DNA of 64,000 nt from the NCBI GenBank assembly GCA_022414725.1, contig CM039464.1, forward strand, positions 62,662,213 through 62,726,212, read 5' to 3'. Below are positions 13,100 through 27,707 of this stretch, in pieces (within the stretch, counting starts at the first letter, position 1; every line of letters starts with the position of its first letter). This DNA comes from Microglena sp. YARC. Taxonomy: Eukaryota > Chlorophyta > Chlorophyceae > Chlamydomonadales > Chlamydomonadaceae. The notes beneath the pieces are model-generated. The model worked only from the letters and a program-made list of their open reading frames with translations, had not been told where the DNA came from and searched no databases. A program made the position numbers and the translations under genes.

Positions 13100-14685
13100 T
13101 AACCAAGCCGATAGTGTCGCTATTGCATCAGCGTCCAACAGCGGTATGTAACCTACCGAAAGCGCGCTTCGGGAGGCGAGCATGATTCACTTGCGCTTGC
13201 ATCTCCTGATGTGTGATGCGCCTGTAAATTCGAGGGAGTGCGAAGTGGACAAGATGTTTAGAAAGCTATGCTTCTTTGTGACGAGAACGGTTGAAAGGAA
13301 AGTAAGCGGAAGAAATAATGTGCAGCGGACCATACGCCAATCACAAGGCGCACGAGGATCAAAGGATCCACGCCTCGTCACCGGCCTGCTTCTATTTGAC
13401 TGGCCATAACCCGACCAGAGGAATTCAGGAGCCCTGTTCTGGAGGGCCCCCAGCTGCTGCCTCAGACGCAACCAATCATAAATCCTGCGTCCTGTGACGC
13501 AACGGACCCTCCCTTCTGGTCAACGGAACCTACACGTTGCGTCCTGCGACGGAGGACGCAGCGCCCTGAACAACCCTGAACCCGACCCGACCCTACCATC
13601 GAGTGCTGGCAGCACTCGATGAAACATAATTTCGGCTATGCACTACAACAGAAGCTGGTTTATAGGAGAGATTGTGCGCAGGAGCACCCTAAGCCTTTCC
13701 ATCCCATTGGGAGCCCTAGATTATCCCTGTTAAAACGACATATAACCCCACAACCGTCCCCCCCCCCCCCCCCCCCCCCCCCCCAAAAAACCCAAAACCC
13801 CATATATGCGCATTAAGGTTTTTTTTATTTTTTTGCGGATGTTACAGATTTGGGGCGCATCAAGTGGAGACCTGTCTGGTTTATGTTAAGTACCCATGTC
13901 GATACATTTGCAGCCATCTCTTCCCGGGCAGCAAGGAGCTGTAAGGTGAGGGGGAGGGGGAGGCTGTAGGACTGCAAGAATCGAGTCAAGTCAGTTAGCA
14001 AAGTCTAGTACCAAGACCCAAGAATCAAGAACCGCTCAGCAAGAGATGCGAATAAAACAATACACCTTATCCCAGCTACAAGCGTCGAGCGAATTGAGGG
14101 AAGAGCGAAATCAAGGTCTGACGTCGCCTGAGCTCCCAAAATTGTTTGAGGATTCATCAACTCGTGGGCTGGAACGCAAGGAACTGGCTACTGGTAGGAT
14201 GTTACTAAAAAGGATGTTACTACCCCCCCCCCCCCCCCCCCCCCCAATGTAAAATTAAAAATTAAATTGTTCGCAACAGTTCGAGCGCCTACAGTAGTTG
14301 GAAGACCCCTTCCAGATGTTTGGGAGCGGGCTTGTCTTGGTCAACAAGGGCCCTGTCGATGACAGCAATGTCATTTGCAACGGATACCAAACTATATCTG
14401 GATCCGTGATAAATACCACCTTTCCAAATACGTAGGCTTCGTAGGTTAGGGCTAAGTGGCTAACGTCGAACAAAGTTGGCCCTACTAGGGCTAAATTAGC
14501 CCTAATACGGTAGTAACAACTAATTGAGAAAAACTTAGACGAAACAACACCGTATTATTAGATCATCGCGTTACATTGGAGGAAAATAATTTAAAAAGTA
14601 TTGCAGGAAAACTAGTATATAAGTACATAACAGAATATGGCAAACATCCTGGATGGCTCTGTCCAAACTCTAGACCACTGTTTAT
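13100..14685. other. Unique sequence, no gene supported
   Basis: Short ORFs on both strands have no recognisable domain or splice pattern. 13420-13600 resembles the element at 50151-50305 (GACGCAACGGACCCT, then GACGGAGGACGCAGCG). There are poly-C runs at about 13757-13782 and 14222-14245. Otherwise I see nothing. Confidence 0.5.
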
Positions 14686-14689
14686 TTGT

Positions 14690-15015
14690 TTGCCTACGTA
14701 GGGTGCGTACGTAAGGCTACGCAGGGCTACGTAAGGTACGTACGACGGGCTACGTAGTGTGCGTAAGTAGGGCTATGTGGGCTGCTTACGTAGGGCTGCG
14801 TAGGGTACCTACGACGGGCTACGTAGGGTACGTACGAAGGGCTACGTAGGGTACGTACGATGGGCTACGTAGGGTACGTACGACGGGCTACGTATGGCTA
14901 CGTAGGGTACGTACGACGGGCTACGTAGAGTACGTACGACGGGCTACATAGGGCTGCATATGTAGGCTACGTACAGTACGTACGACGGCCTACGTAAGGC
15001 TACGTACGACGACGT
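14690..15015. repeat. Tandem repeat of TACGTAGGG/TACGTACGACGGGC words, about 22-30 bases
   Basis: About eleven copies of GGGCTACGTAGGGTACGTAC-like units. TACGTA and GTACGTAC are palindromic, so every unit is self-complementary and both strands look alike. Confidence 0.85.
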
Positions 15016-16445
15016 GCTATTTCTCTTCTCTTCACCTCGTTATCGCTAAAAATCCGGGATTTATGTTAGCCCTAAGCAGCTAAGACCCCCCCTCCGAACC
15101 CTACAAATACGGTATCTGAATCCAGATAAATGACGAACTGCTGGAACTTATCATCATCTTCAGTGACAGCATTAAGGGAAAGCAAGGATAATCGCAGAAT
15201 TGAATAATCACTGTGGCAATAACTCGGGGCCTCCGTCGGTAAAACAATTGTTTGGGACTTAGTTCATCACTCCCTTTTTTAGCCCCTCCTGATATCGTGT
15301 TTGGGCAAGTCCGTTGAGCCTATTTGGCTACCCCCAGAACAACATACACACGATGGATTTAGTTCATCAGCCATTTTAAAACTCACACAGCGTCTGAAAA
15401 CAACTGTCTGTAGCCCTATGATTACATTCTGTACTCAGGAGTGTGGAGCAGGAGTGTCTATGGGACCCAGGTTTACTTTGCCCGCATGCAGTGAGCAGGC
15501 GAGCAGCCTCAAGGCTGGGAGGCAAACAAAAGTAATGATAACGCCTGGTGGAGCGTGGTATTAAGAGAGCCCCGTCTTCCGGCGGTAGGGAACGGGCTGC
15601 AACTTTTTCTGGACAAAGCTACCATGGCGGTTGGCAGCGACTGGCTGGGAGACCATGTTCAGCAAAATAAATAATGCATACAGCGTCTGGTGCTACGATC
15701 GGACCCTATTCCCTCAAAACCAAGGAACCCAACAATGGTAGGAGCTAGACAAGTTTTTAAACTGTCTACTATGTTTACTGCGCTCACTGTGACTATAGCT
15801 AGCTCCGGCTTACGCTATGGTGTCCTTAACTTCACGTCCTCTGAGTAACTGTATTACACGGATGTAACAATTTCAATTTCAATTACTGCGCTCCCTGATT
15901 TCTGTGGGTATCGCACGGGGGGACTCGGAATTGGAAGACGGCAAGCAGCCCAGAGGTGGCTGAAAAACCATGTAACAATCCAAACCAAACCAACTCAGGT
16001 GCCCGTGACGGTAATATTATTCCAAGTGTCTCAGACAAGCATAGGCAGGTCCGATGTAATCATGTAAAGCAAGCTAATGGGGTCACATCAACAGGACCCT
16101 GTTCAAGAGTTGGAAACTATACAACAGAGTGAGAAACTGAGAAATTGGTGGTTGGCCCCAGTGCAATCAATCAGGCTGCCCCCCTCGCGCAACCTCGCAC
16201 CTCATAATAAGGCGTACTATTAATTTATTATCAAACTGAGAAGCCAAGAGATTAGCTCCAACTACCTGCTCAGGAGTAACTCTTCAAAAAACCACACACA
16301 CAGTAACACGCACATGTTGTTCAACCCGAAGGCTGGTGCAAGCAGCTGTGCTGACACGAATGGATCACAATCCATCTACATTTAGAAAGCTGCGGCCAAC
16401 ATCCTGCAGGTTGAGAACACACATGCACATACACTCACACACACA
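15016..16445. other. Intergenic region with transposon fragments
   Basis: 15534-15655 is a SINE family E 3' part (GTAATGATAACGCCTGGTGG, then GACAAAGCTACCATGGCGG). 15885-15990 matches an element at 62170-62285 (TCTGTGGGTATCGCAC, TGTAACAATCCA). 16146-16225 is a family F element (GGTTGGCCCCAGTGCAA, ATAATAAGGCGTACTA). The remainder shows no gene. Confidence 0.55.
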
Positions 16446-16527
16446 CATATAAAATGGCCAATGGCCAATGGAGCTGGCTGGAAGCTGCCATGAGTAGCCC
16501 AAAAAAGAAACAGTGGTGTACTGCACT

Positions 16528-19500
16528 TCAACTCCGCTTCTTTGAATCCTTGCTGCTCTTCTCTTTGCTCTTCAACTTCTTCTCCTTCTTGTCCTTGGTC
16601 TTCTTCGCCTTGTGCTTGTCTACAGTATGGTCAGGTGATGGGGGGCAACAAGAAGGAAAGCACACGATGTGAGATGGATGCCATTGAGGATTTGCTGGGG
16701 TTCAGTCCACCAGTGCATTTCTTTCACCGGCTTTTCCTGTTTTAAGGTCATTGCATACAACACAACATGCTACAACCTAACATGTCATGCTCCTGCTACA
16801 GCACTTGCCACAACGCACCAGGCCCAGCCACACAACTTGTTACAACTCACTGCATACAACACAGCATGCTACAACCTAACATGTCATGCTCCTGCTACAG
16901 CACTTGCCACAACGCACCAGGCCCAGCCACACAACTTGTTACAACTCACTGCATACAACACAGCATGCTACAACCTAACATGTCATGCTCCTGCTACAGC
17001 ACTTGCCACAACGCACCAGGCCCAGCCACACAACTTGTTACAACTCACTGCATACAACACAGCATGCTACAACCTAACATGTCATGCTCCTGCTACAGCA
17101 CTTGCCACAACGCACCAGGCCCAGCCACACAACTTGTTACAACTCACTGCATACAACACAGCATGCTACAACCTAACATGTCATGCTCCTGCTACAGCAC
17201 TTGCCACAACGCACCAGGCCCAGCCACACAACTTGTTACAACTCACTGCATACAACACAGCATGCTACAACCTAACTTGTCATGCTCCTGCTACAGCACT
17301 TGCCACAACGCACCAGGCCCAGCCACACAACTTGTTACAACTCACTGCATACAACACAGCATGCTACAACCTAACATTTCATGCTCCTGCAACAACAATT
17401 GCCACAACGCACAAGACACAAACTGTTACTTTTCTGGGCTTGACTCTAGTCCGACTTCGTGAAATGAGTTGTAGAACAATTGTAGAATACGTCTAGGTGT
17501 ATAATAAGTGTAAGTGTAGAATAAGTGGGAGCTTTATGTCGCCGTTGATAAGAACAACCCCGGTAGAGGCACTCACCTGCTTTGGGTGACCCACTACTCT
17601 CTGAAGCCCCACCATCCGAATCACCACTACCTCTCGAAGCTCCTGAGTTGCGGGGACTGGGGCTCCGCCTGCGCTTGCCCGCGTCTCGCACAACCTCCTT
17701 ACCACCCTCTTCTCCTCGCTTGCGCTCCGCATCAACCGCGGGCTTGTCCTTGTCCTTGGATCTCTTCGCGTCCCTCTCGTCCTTGCCCTTCTCCTCGCTC
17801 CCGTCCTTGTCCTTGCCGCGATCCTCCTTGCCCTTCTCCTTCTCTCTAACTTCCTCGCCCTTGTCCTTGCCTCTCTCTTCCTTGACCTTGTCCTTGTCCT
17901 TGTCTCTCTCTTCCTTGACCTTGACCTTGTCTCCTTCTTGCTTGCCCTTGTCCTTGTCCTTGTCTCCCTCTTGCTTGCTCCTGTCCTTGTCTCTATCTTC
18001 CTTGAACTTGTCCTTGCCTCGCTCCTCGACTCTCGAGTCTACGCTGTGTTTCCTTCCGGCATCACTGCTCCTCCTTCGCACATCAGGACTTCTGGACCTG
18101 CTCCTCCGATGATGACCATGGATACCTCCTTTGGACTCTCGGCCTGCATTCTGTCGATCCCGGGAGCGAGAGCGTGAGCGGCCTCGATGGGACAGGGTGG
18201 CACTCTCACGACGAGAGTGGCTGCGCTCTTCTCGGGAGCGAGAGCGAGATCTTCGTTGCTCCTTTTTCTTGTCCCTGGGAGGGAAGATTAGTGGAAAGTT
18301 TTTGGACGGAAAGTTCTGGTCCCCGGAGAGGGAAGATTGTATGTATGTATGTACTAGTACATTGCCCGTGTGCCGAGCCCCCCCCCCCCCCCCCACCCCC
18401 CCCCCCAGTCCTGGGTCCTGTTATGGCCTTACATAACGTGCAACGCTCTTGAACGTACCCCCCCCCTACTCACATTGCACACAGTCAAGATATTTCCCCA
18501 GGCAAAAATTTATACACATACCCCCTTCCTTTCCCTACTATAAATATACCCTCACGCCCCCAGCCCCCAGGACCTACATGATCCCTATTTCCCCCTATAA
18601 TCCTCCTGCCCCCCATCCCACGCCCTGACACACACTCTGTTGATCCCCCTTGCACCCCACCTAACCTCATCTCTAGCACCACCCAAATATACCCCCCTAC
18701 CCTCCAGCCGTCGCCATACCACCCAGATTTACCCCCGTACCCCCCACACCACCCAGCCATCTCCACCCTCCCTCCACGCTCCCCTCCCAATGACCTATTC
18801 CTACCTCGTTCACTTCACTCCAGCTATGGGCTGAGATCGTGCTGAAAGTGCAGGCTGGATATTGAACCTATGGACGGCTCAGATTCTGATCAGACCGAGT
18901 GCACCGGATCTGCGCGATTGCAAGGCAACAAATTTGCAGCTTCTTCTACTCGTGCAGCGACACAGTCAGGAAAACTTCGCCTTATATTCGGTCAAAACTC
19001 TGCAGCAAATTTGCAGCGTCATATTTCACGATCGTCGATACATCGCAAAGAGATTGCATACGGTAGATGGGATGTGCGGTGAAAGCACAAGAAATGGAAT
19101 GGCCATGAAGATCTGAAGGAAGTCACATTTCACGAAACAATTGGCTGCAAACCACGATGAAAGGCGCATGCGTGAAAAGAATGGTGGCTACGCCCTCGCA
19201 GGCGGAAGAGCGCTGAGGATAGAATGGGCGCCTGATGAGAACAATGAGCGCTCAGAATGGGCGCCCTGATAAGAAGACGCTAGCCGATAGCCATATAGCG
19301 TCGGCATGCGCCAGCTAGCGTCGGCTCGCGGGAATTCATTTATGTCTACATATATATAGATGTATGTATGTATGTATGTATGTATGTATGTATGTATGTA
19401 TGTATGTCTCTACATATATATAGATGTATGCATGTAAGTATGTATGTATGTATGTATATGCATGTGTGTACGTATGTATGTTTGTATCTTACAGTCCAGG

Positions 19501-22500
19501 GGGTAGGCCCAAATAGGCTACAGGACTTACCTAACCGTGATAGGAAGGGCTAGAAAGGAGGGGAGATTAGTGGAATAGTGGAACGTTTTTGGACTTTTCT
19601 GCACCAACTAAACCGGGAAGGTGGGAAGAAGAGTGGGTAGAAGAGTGGGAAGGTGGGAAGAAGAGTGGGAAGGCATTTTCACTTGTATGCTTTAGCCTAA
19701 CTGGCTACCCCCTGGACTGTACCATACACACATTATGCACTAAATTAAATTGCACCATATATAGTTTACAACAAATAACATGCACCAAATGACTGCTGCT
19801 TATTTAGGACCATTGTCTTATTAGCCTTAACGTGTCAGCTAAAATCATAAACCCTGAAAAACTACCGAGGCATGCCACAACATGTGACCCCACAACATGC
19901 TACAGGGCATCCCACAACATGCTACAGCATGTGGCCCCACAACATGCTATAACTCACAAGCTCCTGCTCTTGCTACAAACAGCCTACAACTGACCACCCT
20001 TTGCCCTTGCTACCCCACACCATGCTTTAGCATGTGACCCCACAACATGCTATACCTCACAAACTCCTGCTCTTGCTACAAACAGCCTACAACTGACCAC
20101 CCTTTGCCCTTGCTACCCCACAAAATGCTATAGCTCACCTGCTCCTGCTCCTACTCTTATGCCGTCTTGTGTCCTCTCTGTGAGCTCTGCCTCGAGAGCG
20201 GGATCGAGATTTCTCTCTTCGTCCTCGGGACCTTGACCGCAACCTCCTGGCTTTCCTGTCCCTAGATTTGGACCTGGACTTGGATCGTGACCTTCTGGCT
20301 TTCCTGTCCCTAGATCTCGACCTAGATTTAGATCGCGACCTCCGGTCTCTCCGGCCCCTAGATCTGGATCTAGATCTAGATCGTGACGTCCGGTCTTTTC
20401 GGTCCCTGGACTTGGACCTATGCCCTCGACCTCGTGATCGTGATCGGGAGGATGACCTCCTGTGTGAGGTTGGCTTCTTCCCCTCAACCTCCTTCTGCTC
20501 TCCTCCTGACCTTTTGGCCCCGTTCTTTTTGTCCCCCTCCCCTTGGACAGCCTCCCCTACAGCAGAGCTTGGTTTCGGAGCATCTGGGCCCTGGGCATGG
20601 GCTCCATGTGTGGAGGGAGCACTGCTGGACGTGGGCGGGGCGGTTGCCACAGCCAGGCCCTCTTCAGCTGCCAATTCAGGTGAAGGTGTGGGAAGAGCAG
20701 CCGGATGGTTAACCTTAGCCCCCCCCTCCTTCAGGACCTCTACAGCTGCCAGGCTGGTGGCCTGCACAACCAGCTTGCGACCCTCGCTCATGATCACGTA
20801 CTGAGGCAGTACGCTATCTCCCTCCGACGGGAGCTGCGAAACCACCTTAGCAGGGCAACGGGAGCCGTCAGGTTTAGTGTACCTAACACTCATGCCTTTG
20901 CTAAAGACAAGGGCCTCCTCCCTGGGTCTGATCCCGCATTGCTTGTGGGAGGGGCTGAGGGAGGGCCAGCCCGAGGTACAGCCTCCGGTACAGCTTCTCC
21001 ATGCGCAGCGGCCTTGCTTGTTAGTGCTGCTTTCGGGGGAGGGGGAGACCCCTGCTGCTTAACTGATTCTGCCGCAACCGATTCTGGTGCAGGTACAGGC
21101 GCAGTTGTGCCCGCAGCTGGTTCAGCCTTTGAACGCTTCCCTCTTCTTCTTCTTCCTTCTCGTCCCCATCTTCATCCTCAGAGGCCGAGTATCCCAAACC
21201 CAACAGTCCTCCCTCGCCTGTGTGTTTGCACGTGGGTGGGATGTTGGATACTCATATGTTTGACGCTGGATGTTGGATATCTATGTTTGATGTTGGATAT
21301 CTATGTTTGATGTTGGATATCTATGTTTGATGTTGGATATCTATGTTTGATGTTGGATATCTATGTTTGATGTTGGATATCTATGTTTGATGTTGGATAT
21401 CTATGTTTGATGTTGGATATCTATGTTTGACGTTGGATATCTATGTTTGATGTTGGATATCTAAGTTTGATGTTGGATATGTATGTCTGATGTTGGATGT
21501 TGGATATGTTGGATGTTTTGAACTATGCAGGATGCCTATGCCTTTGACCCAATCCAACCCAACAGTCGGCCTTCTCCTGTGAGTTTGCACAGGGGTGTGA
21601 TGTTGGATACTATATGTAGGGTGTTGGGTGTTGGATGTTTTATACTATTTAGGATGCTTGTGCCTATGACCCAACAGTCTGTCCTCTCCTGTGTGTTTGT
21701 ACGGTTGTAAGTTGTGTAAGTTGGATACTCCATGATGGGTGTTGGATGTTGGATATTTTATACTATTTAGGATGGATATGCATATGGTTATGTCCCAAAC
21801 CCAAGAGTTCGTCTTCTCTTGTGTGTTGGTTTGCATGTTGGATACTCCATGATGGGTGTTGGATATGTCGGATGTTTTATACTATTTAGGATGGATATGC
21901 ATATGGTTATGTCCCAAACCCAAGAGTTCGTCTTCTCTTGTGTGTTGGTTTGCATGTTGGATACTCCATGTAGGATGTTGGATATGTTGGATGTTTTATA
22001 CTTTGTAGGATGCCTATGCCATTAACCAAATCCAACCCAACCCAACCCAACAATCTTGTGTGTTGGCAGGGGGGTGGATGCTAGATATCCCTATAGATGC
22101 TGGATGTTAATACTATGTTAGATGACTATGACTATATCCCAGACCAAACAATCCGCCTTCTCCTGCATGTATGCAGTGCGTGTATGTTGGATACCATATG
22201 CTGGATGTTTTGTACTATGTTGGATGACTTTGTTGGATGACTATGGCTCTGTCCCAAACCCAACGATCCACATTTTCCTGTATGTCCGCAAAGTGTGTGT
22301 TGGACACTCCATGTTGGATGTTGGATGTTTTGTACTACGTTGGATAACTATGACTACAACCATATCCCAATCTCAAAAGTTCGCCTTCTCCTGTATGTTG
22401 GTAGATGGCTGGATGTTGGATACTCCATGTTTGATTTTTGATGTTTTGTACTACGTTGGATGACTATGACTACGACTATATCCCAATCTCAACAGTCCGC

Positions 22501-25500
22501 CTTCTCCTGTATGTCTGCAGGGTGAATGTGTTGGATACTTCATGTTGGATGCTCGATGTTTTATACTTCGTTGGATAACTATGACTATGACTATATCCCA
22601 AACTCAACAGTTCGCCTTCTCCTGTGTGTTGGTAAAGGGCTGGATGTTGGATACTCCATGTTTGATTTTTGATGTTTTGTACTACCTTGGATGGCTATGA
22701 CTACGACTTTATCCCAAACTCAACAGTTCGCCTTCTCCTGTGTGTTGGTAGATAGCTGGATGTTGGATATCTGTGTTCAATGTTGGATATGTTGGACATT
22801 GGATGTTGTGTACTATGTAGGATGAATATGACTACGACTATATCCCAAACTCAACAGTCTGCCTTCTCCTGTGTTGTTGAGGTGGATATTCTGGGATACG
22901 ATATGTTGGATGTATAATCTATTGATACTTTGATCACCCATCCCCGTTCCGACGAATGACTTAATGGTTGAGCTCCTACAGAGAATGAAGAAGCTGCCGG
23001 GTTTGAATCCCAAGGGTGCTACTTAGTGTTCGCGGTTGCTGTCGACCGCCATGGTAGCTTTGTCCAGGTAAAGTAGCAGCCCGTTCTCTACCGCCGAAAG
23101 GCGGAGCTCCCTTAACACCACGCCCCACCAGGCGTTAACATCACCTTTTAATCACCCATTAACAACAAATATTGATCGACATATCAGTCTTTCTGAAGGA
23201 CGGCGACACACGACAACACCTCCCCATCAGGGTACTACTAAGCGCGCGCGGCAGCGTGGTGCCGCGCTGCCTTTTTGAGCCCCTCTTCGTGTTTCGCGCA
23301 GTTTTTTCAACCCCCTGAGGGCGCAGCGCGCAGTTTTTGCGCTTTTTGCACTAAAAAGAGCTGACTAATTTGACATTTGTGCGCTTTAAGCGCTGACCAA
23401 TTTGGCAAGAAGTAGTACCCTGCCCCCCATTTCCTATAGCAATTGAACGGGAAGGTTCCCTTATCCCCATGCCAGTTTCATGGCGCAAGAATGTCCAATT
23501 TCAATTTTTCTAGTTTTTTATCCTCGCCCTCATTGTCATCATTGTCATCGTCTTCATCGCCTTCAGAGACGAGACTACGGCGACGCATGCCAGCCGCCAC
23601 TTTCACCTTTACAGCCACAGCCTTCATCGATCGGCCAGACGGCCCGTCTTTCTTCTTTGAAGCCTTCATGGGCATGCTGTACACCTCCTTCGCAACCTCG
23701 TCTGTATGATAGATAGGTTGATGGTTTGACTGACATGTCGGGAATTGTCATATGTTAACATGCTTATGTTATGAACGAACAATGCTGTACACCACTCTCG
23801 CAACATCGTAGGCATATCTTGGCCGAGATATTGATGGTTAGACTGACATGTTGAGGACTCTCATATGTAAAACATGCTTATGTAAAGAACTATCAATGCT
23901 GCACACCTTCCTCGCAACCTCGTTTCTGGATAGCAGAGATGTTGACGGTTAGACTGACATGTCGAGGATTCTAAAAATGTACAAATGCTCTATGTTATTA
24001 AACTAATAATGCTGTACACCTTCCTTGCAACCTCGTCTGCATAGCAGAGATGTTGATGGTTACTGCAAGACACTTTGAGGAGTCCCAGATGATGCACGTA
24101 TGTACATGTAAACATACTGATGTAATAATACTGTATACCCCCCCCCCCCCCACACTCCACCCCCCCACGCACAAACCCCCGTCCCCTAAAAAAATACACC
24201 CACACACAAGACACTCCCGCACCTGCCCCTTTCCCGCTCTCCCCTACCCCACTCCTACACACAGTACAGGATATCAATTGTTCGACTTTGAAGCTAGCAA
24301 GAAGTACACGACTTTGATGCTAGCAAGAAGTACACGACTTTGATGATAGCAAGAAGTACACGACTTTGATGATAGCAAGAAGTACACGACTTTGATGATA
24401 GCAAGAAGTACACGACTTTGATGATAGCAAGAAGTACACGACTTTGATGATAGCAAGAAGTACACGACTTTGATGCTAGTAAGAAGTACACGACTTTGAT
24501 GCTAGCAAGAAGTACACGACTTTGATGCTAGCAAGAAGTACACGACTTTGATGCTAGCAAGAAGTACACGACTTTGATGCTAGCAAGAAGTACACGACTT
24601 TGATGCTAGCAAGAAGTACAAGACTTTGATGATAGCAAGAAGTACATGACTTTGATGATAGCAAGAAGTACACGACTTTGATGATTGCAAGAAGTACAAG
24701 ACTTAAATGATAGCCAGATAATGGAATCCAGGAATTTTAGTACTACAAGTTCTATGCAGCGTTGCCTGCGACGCTTAAAAATGGCGGAGAGTGATCGCGA
24801 GGGAGCGACAGGTGGCAACGGAAGCGATTTAGTTACGAGACCGTTGGCTGACGTGTCAGGCTTCATCGCAGTCAGATGGATGGTTGGATGGTCGGTCGGA
24901 AGGACAAATGGGTAAACATGGGGGCTTCCGCCTCCCAGAAGGGGGGGCTCCGCCAAAAACTAATATCAATAACAATGCCAGTAATAATGCAAGTACGATT
25001 ACCAATTACCAAAATTATTATAAGGGAAAATCCTAAAACATGTACACGTACCACCACCACTACTTATGCTAATGCTAGTTCTAACACGTATGCTAGTTAT
25101 GATGCTAATGCTAATGCTAGTTCTGATATGAATGCTAGTTATGATAATGATGCTAATGCTTATGCTAGTTCTGATGCTAATGCTAGTTCTGATGCTAATG
25201 CTAGTTATAATACTTACAGACATACAGATCGGCTGACTCACAAGCAAGTAGACAGACTGACAGGTAGACAGACAGACATGTAGACAGACAGACAGGCAGG
25301 CAGATATGAAGACAGACATACGCACAGACAAGTAGACAGACAGGGTGCCTGACACATAGACAGACAGACAGACAGACAGACAGGAAGGCAGACAGACAGA
25401 CAGGAAGGCATACACACACAGGTAGACAGGCAGGCAGGTTGATAGACAGAGTGCCTGACACATAGACAGACAGGAAGGCGTACACACACGGGTAGACAGG

Positions 25501-26379
25501 CAGACAGGTAGACAGACAGGGTGCCTGACACATAGACATATGAAACAACTGACTGCCTGGCTGAGATTCACTGGGAACTAAAACTTAACCCTAAACCTAA
25601 ACTGACTGCCTGGCTGAGATTCACTGGGAACTAAAACTAAACCCTAAACCTAAACTGCCTGCCTGGCTGAGATTCACTGGGAACTAAAACGAAACCCTAA
25701 GTAACTGACTGCCTGACTGAGACATCACTGGGAACTAACCCTAAACCCTAAAGTGACAGCCTGATGGAGAATTCAATGGGAACTGGCCTGCGACCAAATT
25801 TGCAGTGTGTGTGCGTGTGTGTATGGTGTATGTGCGTCATCTGGGTGATGTTGGGGTTGGCTACCAGCTTCGTCTGCTCATGGAGGGTGGGGGTGGGGGT
25901 GGGGGTGGGGGTGGGGGAGGTGTGTGTGGTGTATGTGTGTCATCTGGGTGATGTTGGGTTTGGGTACCAGCTTTGTCTGCTCATGGAGGGGTGGGGTGTG
26001 TGGGGGGGAGGTTTGTGTGGTGTATGTGCGTCATCTGGGTGATGTTTAACACAGGGAACTGGCCCGCAACTAAGTTTTGCAGCTCTGATCGCCAGACAGA
26101 AAGATGGGAAAAAAGACGGTAGAGAGAAAGAAAGAGAGTCAGAAAGGAAGACAGGAAGAGAGAAAGAAAGACGTGAACAAAGAAATAAAGGAAGAAAGGA
26201 AGACAGGAATGTAATGTGTGTATGTAAATACTGTGTACATGCAGGTTTATGCATGCATGCATGTATGTATGTGTCCAGGGGTAGGCCAAATAGGCTAAAG
26301 GGACTTGCCCAACCGTGATAGGAAGGGCTAAACATAAACAGCATTGATGAACTGAACCCCAAACAATCGTTTTACTGTG

Positions 26380-26449
<70 letters not shown>

Positions 26450-27663
26450 CATCTATACCACAGCTACAGTCCAGGGGTAGGCCAAATATGCTAAAGGGAC
26501 TTGCCCAAAACCACCCCCAACTGAACCCGCTGTTCTAGATCCGTGCAAATACCAAACAGTTGATCCTCTACTCCTGGACTGTAACAACTATCTATCTATA
26601 CCACTGCACCCCCCCTTCACCAGTGCTTTTTTGTTATAGCCCCTCCTGTCATGGTTGGGCAAAACCCTAAACCCTGAACCTATTCGGTCTACCCCTGGAC
26701 TGTAACAACTATCTATCTATACCACTGAAACCCGCTGTTCTAGATCTGTGCACTTACCAAACAGTTGATTCGTGACTTCTAAAACTGACATATACCCCCC
26801 CCCCCCCTACCTTCCCGTTCACACCTCGCGATGTAGCCACCTGGGCAACCCCAATCCACCCCAGCCCTTTTAATTCACACCACCCCACTGCTTCCACCCA
26901 CCCAACGCACCCCACACTACACAACTTACCAAACAGTTGATCCGTGACTTCTAAAAGGATTTCAGTCAAGCTTCGTCTCACTTCAGCCGTTATGGCAGCC
27001 TACAGGAATCCAGCCATGTTCAGCGACCCAAGCCAAGCTTAAACAGGACCAAGCGCCAACATGGGGGAACATGGGCTGCTCGGCACCACAAGGTGATGCA
27101 TTCGAATTTGAAGTGAAATGGGCAAGGCAGTGGCAGGGGGAGAACATTCGACAGACCACCAGGATGTCAATAACGAGAGGCGAGGAGTTGTTCCTAGTAT
27201 TGAGTGTCTATGGGTATTGAGGATTTGTGGAATGTATTGAGTTTTCAAGGGTGTGTATGTACTGGTGTGTAAGGGTGTGCATGTACGGGTGTGTAAGGGT
27301 GCGTATATAAGGGTGGTTATGTGATGGTGTCTATGTATGGTACCTAGTGTCTATGCATGTTATAGAGTTATGTGGATTGCATTACGTGTCTATAGCAGGT
27401 GTTAAAGCAGGGGGAAGGTGAGGAGGTGATGTTTATTTATATGTGCATGTTTATGTTTATTTATATATTATGTATAGCAGGTGTTGAAGCAGGGGCGAGG
27501 TAAGACGGGGACGTTTATTTAGTTTTATATGAAAGCAATCTCATACATGACAGGTAAATATTATGCATAGATGCACGCTTGTATTGGTTATACTAGAAAT
27601 AGTAAATAAGCATATGACTAATGTGAGATGCCTTAAAATTGTGACAGGCTGTGAGAAGATGGC

Positions 27664-27707
<44 letters not shown>

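Noticed and set aside
20268..20804. Plus-strand ORF with Leu-Asp-Leu-Asp repeats
   Set aside because: Reverse reading of the RS-domain exon; the minus-strand RS repeats and splice phases explain the region.
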